From: Thiopseudomonas sp964394445
GTDB taxonomy: Bacteria > Pseudomonadota > Gammaproteobacteria > Pseudomonadales > Pseudomonadaceae
NCBI GenBank assembly: GCA_964394445.1
Contig: CAYMXO010000021.1
Location: 1 to 29,232, forward strand
Direction: 5' to 3'
Length of the DNA stretch: 29,232 nt
The notes under the pieces were generated by a model, which had not been told where the DNA came from, did not search any database, and saw only the letters and a list, made by a program, of their open reading frames with translations. Made by a program: the position numbers and the translations under genes. This document shows positions 25,060 to 29,232 of this stretch, piece after piece. Every line of letters begins with the position of its first letter. Position 1 is the first letter of the stretch.

Positions 25060-26421
25060 TTGGTTTTCTGGTACCCGAAAAGTTTTTTTGGCCGCCTGCT
25101 CGGCATGGTGCTGCTGGCGGTACTGTTTTCCAAGGCTCTGACGCTGGTTTATCTGCTGCTTAATGACGACGTGCTGGTGGATCGTCAGTACAGCCATGGT
25201 GCCGCCCTGACATTGCGGGCCTACTGGGCTGCCCCGGCCACCGAGCAGAAAGCCATTGCGCGGGCGGCCGGCCTGCAACTGGTGCGGGAAAAACACGTGC
25301 CTGAAGGCGAGCGGCAGTGGCCTTACAGCGATATCTTCATCGATCAGATGCGCAGCGAACTGGGCGATGATACCCGTGTGCGTATCAGTGCCCAGTCGCC
25401 TCCCTCGTTGTACGTCAATGCGCCGTCTTTGGGACCGGACTGGGTTCGTATCCCCTTGTACCCGCACCCCCTGCGTGGCCAGCGGTTGTGGAACCTGTTT
25501 GGCTGGTTTCTTGGCATTGGCCTGCTGTCTACGGCGGCTGCCTGGCTGTTTGTGCGCCAGTTCAGCGCGCCACTCAAGCGTCTGGTGGTGGTGGCCCGGC
25601 AGTTTGGTGAAGGCCGCAGCGTGCGCCTGCCGGTCGATGTGGATACCGCCAGCGAGATGGCCGAGGTGTACCATGCCTTCAACCAGATGACCGCCAATAT
25701 CGAACAGGCCAACCGCGAACGCGAGTTGATGCTGGCCGGCATTTCCCATGACCTGCGCACCCCGCTGACGCGCATGCGCCTGTCGCTGGCGCTGCTGGGA
25801 GAAGACAGCGAGCTGGCCCGTGACATGGTGCATGACATTGAAGACATGGATGCCATTCTTGGGCAGTTTCTGGCGTTTATCCGCGATGGCCGTGACGAGC
25901 CGGGAGAGAGTTGTGACCTGGCCGCACTGATTGGAGAGATTGTTCAACCCTACCACCAGCAGGGGCATACCATCGAGCTGCAGTTGCAGGACATCCCCTG
26001 TCTGCAACTGCGCCGGCTTTCATTCAAGCGCATGCTGGTCAACCTGATGGAAAATGCCATCCGTTATGGCGGCAAACAGCTGATTATCCGGCTGGAAAGG
26101 GATGATCCTGGCGGCCGGCCGCATGCGCTGCTGACTGTGCACGACAACGGGCCGGGCATTGCCGGGCGGGACCTGCCCGGCATTTTCAACCCCTTTATCC
26201 GCGGTGACCAGGCCCGTAGCGGGCAGGGCGCCGGGCTCGGCCTGGCCATTGTGCAGCGCATTGTTGCCCTGCATGACGGGTGCATCGAGCTGGATAATCA
26301 TCCGCAGGGCGGTCTTGAGGTAAAAATCTGGCTGCCCCTTGAAAAGCAACAGCGCCGGCCCAAGCTGAAGGCCATGACAAAATCTGTAAAATGGAAACGC
26401 AGTGGACAAGGTTCGCATTGA
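25060..26421 (+). CDS. envZ: EnvZ-family sensor histidine kinase (AmgS-like)
   Basis: This 453-residue inner-membrane kinase has TM1 at about 11-33, a periplasmic sensor of about 110 residues, and TM2 at about 145-166. A HAMP domain (about 167-220), an H-box GISHDLRTPL with H230 and a catalytic ATPase domain follow. The ATPase domain has an N-box with N332 in LVNLMENAIRYG, G1 DNGPGI and G2 GAGLGLAIV. It phosphorylates the OmpR-type regulator. The start TTG 25060 lies five bases after the ompR stop and gives a family-like N-terminus (WYPKSFFGR). The Shine-Dalgarno is poor, so translation probably depends on coupling to ompR. The C-terminal tail after the kinase domain (about 25 residues) is basic and overlaps hslR by 20 bp. 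Confidence 0.93.
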   Translation: MVFWYPKSFFGRLLGMVLLAVLFSKALTLVYLLLNDDVLVDRQYSHGAALTLRAYWAAPATEQKAIARAAGLQLVREKHVPEGERQWPYSDIFIDQMRSELGDDTRVRISAQSPPSLYVNAPSLGPDWVRIPLYPHPLRGQRLWNLFGWFLGIGLLSTAAAWLFVRQFSAPLKRLVVVARQFGEGRSVRLPVDVDTASEMAEVYHAFNQMTANIEQANRERELMLAGISHDLRTPLTRMRLSLALLGEDSELARDMVHDIEDMDAILGQFLAFIRDGRDEPGESCDLAALIGEIVQPYHQQGHTIELQLQDIPCLQLRRLSFKRMLVNLMENAIRYGGKQLIIRLERDDPGGRPHALLTVHDNGPGIAGRDLPGIFNPFIRGDQARSGQGAGLGLAIVQRIVALHDGCIELDNHPQGGLEVKIWLPLEKQQRRPKLKAMTKSVKWKRSGQGSH

Positions 26422-26779
26422 TAAGTGGCTCTGGGCCGCCCGGTTTTTCAAAACCCGCAGCCTGGCCAAAACTGCCATCGAAGGTGGCAAGGTGCATTGC
26501 CGGGGTGAGCGCTGCAAGCCCGCGCGGGATATACGGGTGGGTGACGAGCTGCAGATCCGTTGCGGCTATGATCTGCGTACGGTTGTCGTCGAAGCCTTGA
26601 GCGATGTGCGCCGGGGAGCGCCAGAAGCGCAAAAGCTTTATCGTGAAACCGAAGAAAGCCTGCGCAAGCGTGAAGAAGAGGCGCAGTTGCGCAAGGCGGG
26701 TGCCCTCGGTATCCAGACCGACGGACGGCCCAGCAAAAAACAGCGCCGCCAGCTCGACCAGTGGCTGGACAACTATTAG
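26402..26779 (+). CDS. hslR: Ribosome-associated heat-shock protein Hsp15
   Basis: This 125-residue S4-domain RNA-binding protein resembles E. coli Hsp15. Hsp15 rescues stalled 50S subunits carrying nascent peptide. The S4 motif VRIDKWLWAARFFKTRS runs over residues 4-20, and the tail is long, charged and lysine/arginine-rich (75-120). The GTG start at 26402 lies within the end of envZ, overlapping by 20 bp, so it belongs to the ompR-envZ transcript. An upstream ATG in another frame (26391) gives no family match. Confidence 0.92.
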   Translation: MDKVRIDKWLWAARFFKTRSLAKTAIEGGKVHCRGERCKPARDIRVGDELQIRCGYDLRTVVVEALSDVRRGAPEAQKLYRETEESLRKREEEAQLRKAGALGIQTDGRPSKKQRRQLDQWLDNY

Positions 26780-26913
26780 CCTGGCCCCAGCCTGGCGGCA
26801 AATATTTCCGCAGCAGGGCCGCCGGTAAGCGCAGGAGCGTCCGGCCAGTGTTGTCTGCACCAGGCTGGCAGGCCTCAATTACCTGCCAAACCAAAGCATC
26901 CAATAGGTAACCC

Positions 26914-27807
26914 ATGACAGAAACCGATTTCACCCAGCGCTTTATTTTCGACAATCACGATGCCCGTGGCGAGCTGGCTACTCTGGAGCAAAGTTACGCC
27001 CATGTGCTGGCCAAGCATGACTATCCGGAGCCCGTTGCGGTATTGCTGGGGGAGTTGATGGCGGCAGCGGCTTTGCTGGTGGGCAGCCTCAAGTTTGACG
27101 GACTGCTCACCCTGCAGGTACGCGGTGACGGTCCGCTGTCGATGCTGGTAGTGGAATGTTCCAGTGAGCGCGAGATCCGCGGGCTGGCCCACTACGATGC
27201 GGAACAGGTCGGGGCGGGAGCCACGCTGCAGGAGCTGATGCCCAATGGCGTGCTGGCGATGACTGTGGATCCCGAGCGCGGCCAGCGTTACCAGGGGCTG
27301 GTGGCGCTCGATGGTGACAGCCTGGCTGACTGTCTGAATGCCTATTTTGCCAGCTCGGAACAGCTGGAAAGCCGCTTCATCCTGCATGCCGATGGCCGTC
27401 GTGCCCGTGGCTTCCTGTTGCAGCAACTGCCGGTTGCCCGCGTAGCTGACGGCGAACCACGGCAGGCCAGCTGGCAACATCTGACCACGCTGGGGCAGAC
27501 CCTGACTGCCGAAGAACTGATGGGGCTGGACAACACTACGGTGCTGCACCGTCTGTACCATGAGGAAGAGGTCCGCTTGTTCGATCCGCAACAGGTCCGT
27601 TTTAGCTGCAGCTGCTCGCGCGAGCGCTCCCAGCGGGCGCTGTTGAGCCTGGGTGAGCAGGATGTGTTGGCGCTGTTGCGGGAACAGGACGGCAAGATAG
27701 AAATGGACTGCCAGTTCTGTAACCAGCATTACACTTTTGCTGCGGACGATATTCGTCAGTTATTTGCCCTGGATCACACGAATAATGGTCCATCCACAGT
27801 GCATTAG
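26914..27807 (+). CDS. hslO: Redox-regulated chaperone Hsp33
   Basis: This 297-residue holdase chaperone is switched on by oxidation and unfolding. The C-terminal zinc switch is intact, with C232-x-C234 and C266-x2-C269, matching E. coli Hsp33 within one residue. The N-terminal core has the expected GDGPLSMLVVECS and PNGVLAMTVDP segments. AGG lies six bases before ATG 26914. It follows hslR after 134 bp without a clear terminator, so it may share its transcript. The hslR-hslO pairing is common in gammaproteobacteria. Confidence 0.95.
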   Translation: MTETDFTQRFIFDNHDARGELATLEQSYAHVLAKHDYPEPVAVLLGELMAAAALLVGSLKFDGLLTLQVRGDGPLSMLVVECSSEREIRGLAHYDAEQVGAGATLQELMPNGVLAMTVDPERGQRYQGLVALDGDSLADCLNAYFASSEQLESRFILHADGRRARGFLLQQLPVARVADGEPRQASWQHLTTLGQTLTAEELMGLDNTTVLHRLYHEEEVRLFDPQQVRFSCSCSRERSQRALLSLGEQDVLALLREQDGKIEMDCQFCNQHYTFAADDIRQLFALDHTNNGPSTVH

Positions 27808-27818
27808 TTAAAAAACTC

Positions 27819-27827
27819 TGGCATAAT
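27819..27827 (+). promoter_or_regulatory. Candidate extended -10 promoter of pckA
   Basis: TG-g-CATAAT fits an extended -10 element. No good -35 hexamer is seen at 16-18 bp. The start would fall near 27834, placing the operator at 27850-27875 just downstream, where a repressor would block elongation. It overlaps the terminator-like hairpin. Confidence 0.35.
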
Positions 27828-27843
27828 TCCCGAATTATTTTTT
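27823..27843 (+). terminator. AT-rich terminator-like hairpin after hslO
   Basis: ATAATTC-CC-GAATTAT is a perfect 7-bp inverted repeat running into six T residues (27838-27843), 16 bp after the hslO stop. The stem is AU-rich and weak, so efficiency is uncertain. Confidence 0.4.
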
Positions 27844-27849
27844 GAGCCG

Positions 27850-27875
27850 TGTAGTGCTTTTTGTAAAGCGCTACA
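27850..27875. promoter_or_regulatory. pckA operator, RccR-like site TGTAGT-N14-GCTACA
   Basis: The half-sites TGTAGT and GCTACA are separated by 14 bp, exactly the geometry of the glcB operator (14926-14951). Only one half-site base differs. The spacer is itself partly palindromic. As RNA the region can form a 10-bp hairpin GTAGTGCTTT-TTGT-AAAGCGCTAC (27851-27874, one G-U pair). It lies 36 bp before the pckA ATG. Assignment to an RccR-like RpiR-family repressor rests on family knowledge and the shared pattern. Confidence 0.65.
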
Positions 27876-27911
27876 TTTATAGAGCATACGGCGGGGCCGT
27901 TGGGGATCGAC

Positions 27912-29232
27912 ATGACGCAAGCAAACATCAACGTTTACACAGACATCAGTGCTGCAGAACTTATTGAGCAGGCCATTCAGCGTGGTGAAGGCCAGCTGGC
28001 TGACAACGGTTCGCTGGTAGTGGAAACCGGTCATCGTACCGGCCGTTCCCCGGCTGACCGTTTCATCGTCAAAGAGCCCAGCACCGAAGCCCAGATTTCC
28101 TGGGGTGCAGTTAACCGCCCGGTCGAACCTGCCGTTTTTGACGCTCTGTGGGAGCGTGTCCAGGGCTATGTGGCCGAGCGTGACAGCTTTGTATCCCATG
28201 TGCATGTAGGCTCCGATCCCCGTTACTACCTGCCGGTCAAGATGACCACCACCACCGCCTGGCACAACCTGTTTGGCCGTTGCCTGTTCATTACTCCGGA
28301 CGAGTACAACCCGTCCAGCAAGTCCGAATGGCAGATCATCAACGCACCGTTTTTTGAGTGTGTGCCCGAGCGTGACGGCACCAACTCTGACGGCACCGTA
28401 ATGATCAACTTTGCTGCGAAGAAAGTGCTGATTGCCGGCATGCGCTATGCCGGTGAAATGAAAAAATCCATGTTCTCCGTACAGAACTTCCTGTTGCCGG
28501 CCGAAGATGTGCTGCCGATGCACTGCTCCGCCAACGTGGGTGAAGATGGCGAGACCACCCTGTTCTTCGGTCTGTCCGGTACCGGCAAAACCACCCTGTC
28601 TGCTGACGAAAGCCGCTACCTGATCGGCGACGACGAGCACGGCTGGGGCGTAGGCACCGTATTCAACATCGAAGGTGGTTGCTACGCCAAGTGTATCGAC
28701 CTGTCCGAGAAGAACGAGCCGGTCATCTGGAAAGCCATCAAGTTTGGTGCCGTGCTGGAGAACGTTGTGCTCGACGACAAACGCACTCCTGACTATGCCG
28801 ATGACAGCCTGACCCAGAATACCCGTGCCGCCTATCCGCTGGCTAACGTGGAAAAGATCACCGCTGAAAACCGTGCCGGCGAGCCAAACGCCATCATCTT
28901 TCTGACCTGTGACCTGACCGGCGTACTGCCTCCTGTCTCCATCCTCAACAACGAGCAGGCTGCCTACCACTTCCTGTCCGGTTACACCGCGCTGGTTGGT
29001 TCCACCGAAATGGGTTCCGGCGAAGGTATCAAGTCCACCTTCTCTACCTGCTTCGGCGCACCTTTCTTCCCGCGTCCGGCCGGCGTGTATGCCGACCTGC
29101 TGATCAAGCGCATCAATGCCTTTGGTTCCAAGGTATACCTGGTCAACACCGGCTGGACCGGTGGCGGCTACGGTGTCGGCAAGCGTTTCGACATTCCGAC
29201 CACCCGTGGCATCATCGCCGCCATCCAGAGTG
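27912..29232 (+). CDS. pckA: Phosphoenolpyruvate carboxykinase (ATP), 3' end outside the window
   Basis: This is the first 440 codons of the ATP-dependent enzyme that turns oxaloacetate into phosphoenolpyruvate, the entry step of gluconeogenesis. The frame is open to the window edge; full-length Pseudomonas PckA is a little over 500 residues. The kinase-1a P-loop GLSGTGKTT is at 220-228 with K226. The catalytic segments HVHVGSDPRYYLPVK, FGRCLFI and LIGDDEHGWG are intact. ATG 27912 is preceded by GGGGAT, and the N-terminus MTQANINVYTDISAAEL matches the Pseudomonas protein. It is the last gene of the window, with its own operator. Confidence 0.96.
   Translation, partial: MTQANINVYTDISAAELIEQAIQRGEGQLADNGSLVVETGHRTGRSPADRFIVKEPSTEAQISWGAVNRPVEPAVFDALWERVQGYVAERDSFVSHVHVGSDPRYYLPVKMTTTTAWHNLFGRCLFITPDEYNPSSKSEWQIINAPFFECVPERDGTNSDGTVMINFAAKKVLIAGMRYAGEMKKSMFSVQNFLLPAEDVLPMHCSANVGEDGETTLFFGLSGTGKTTLSADESRYLIGDDEHGWGVGTVFNIEGGCYAKCIDLSEKNEPVIWKAIKFGAVLENVVLDDKRTPDYADDSLTQNTRAAYPLANVEKITAENRAGEPNAIIFLTCDLTGVLPPVSILNNEQAAYHFLSGYTALVGSTEMGSGEGIKSTFSTCFGAPFFPRPAGVYADLLIKRINAFGSKVYLVNTGWTGGGYGVGKRFDIPTTRGIIAAIQS

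Overview
The window looks like chromosomal DNA from a Pseudomonas-like gammaproteobacterium (Pseudomonas/Halopseudomonas type). The predicted proteins closely resemble Pseudomonas proteins as I remember them (PckA, GlcB, PolA, EnvZ/AmgS-type kinase, GshA). Several gene neighbourhoods are also Pseudomonas-like: tex/gshA beside ompR-envZ, hslR-hslO-pckA, and a DUF2782 gene beside polA. Intergenic DNA carries REP-type palindromes. Species cannot be fixed from sequence alone. No phage, IS element, CRISPR array, tRNA or rRNA was seen.

Layout: 1-279 is an array of four 65-66 bp repeats plus a partial fifth, each holding two oppositely oriented REP-like hairpins. 340-1985 is a one-base-overlapping pair: a hot-dog thioesterase and a HI0933-family flavoprotein. 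2142-3491 is trhP (yegQ) and 3626-5806 is uvrD. 5807-6160 is non-coding and ends in an 85-bp inverted repeat. On the minus strand, an iron alcohol dehydrogenase (6161-7312) and an ExaC/AldB-type aldehyde dehydrogenase (7467-8987) lie back to back with a sigma-54 activator (9233-10978, plus). A well-formed -24/-12 promoter precedes the aldehyde dehydrogenase. 10979-11323 is hairpin-rich non-coding DNA. A small secreted DUF2782 protein (minus) and polA (plus) diverge. 14567-15002 is non-coding and holds a probable sRNA of the ErsA/Spot 42 type followed by the glcB control region. glcB ends in a strong terminator. Next comes a translationally coupled pair: a cNMP/CBS/DUF294 protein and a DnaQ-like exonuclease. 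gshA and tex follow on the minus strand, then ompR-envZ-hslR-hslO on the plus strand. pckA runs off the right edge.

How the genes fit together: one theme is two-carbon and gluconeogenic metabolism. The alcohol and aldehyde dehydrogenases can take a short alcohol to its acid, malate synthase G closes the glyoxylate route, and PckA opens gluconeogenesis. glcB and pckA share a 26-bp operator of identical geometry (TGTAGT-N14-RCTACA), which fits co-control by an RccR-like RpiR-family regulator. A second theme is stress and envelope homeostasis: ompR/envZ, hslR, hslO, tex, gshA and the predicted sigma-E/AlgU-type promoter of the sRNA.

Most genes are ordinary core genes. The observations most worth testing are the shared operator, the sRNA, the DUF294/exonuclease pair next to glcB, and the covarying REP array. 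I saw no clearly novel multi-gene system.
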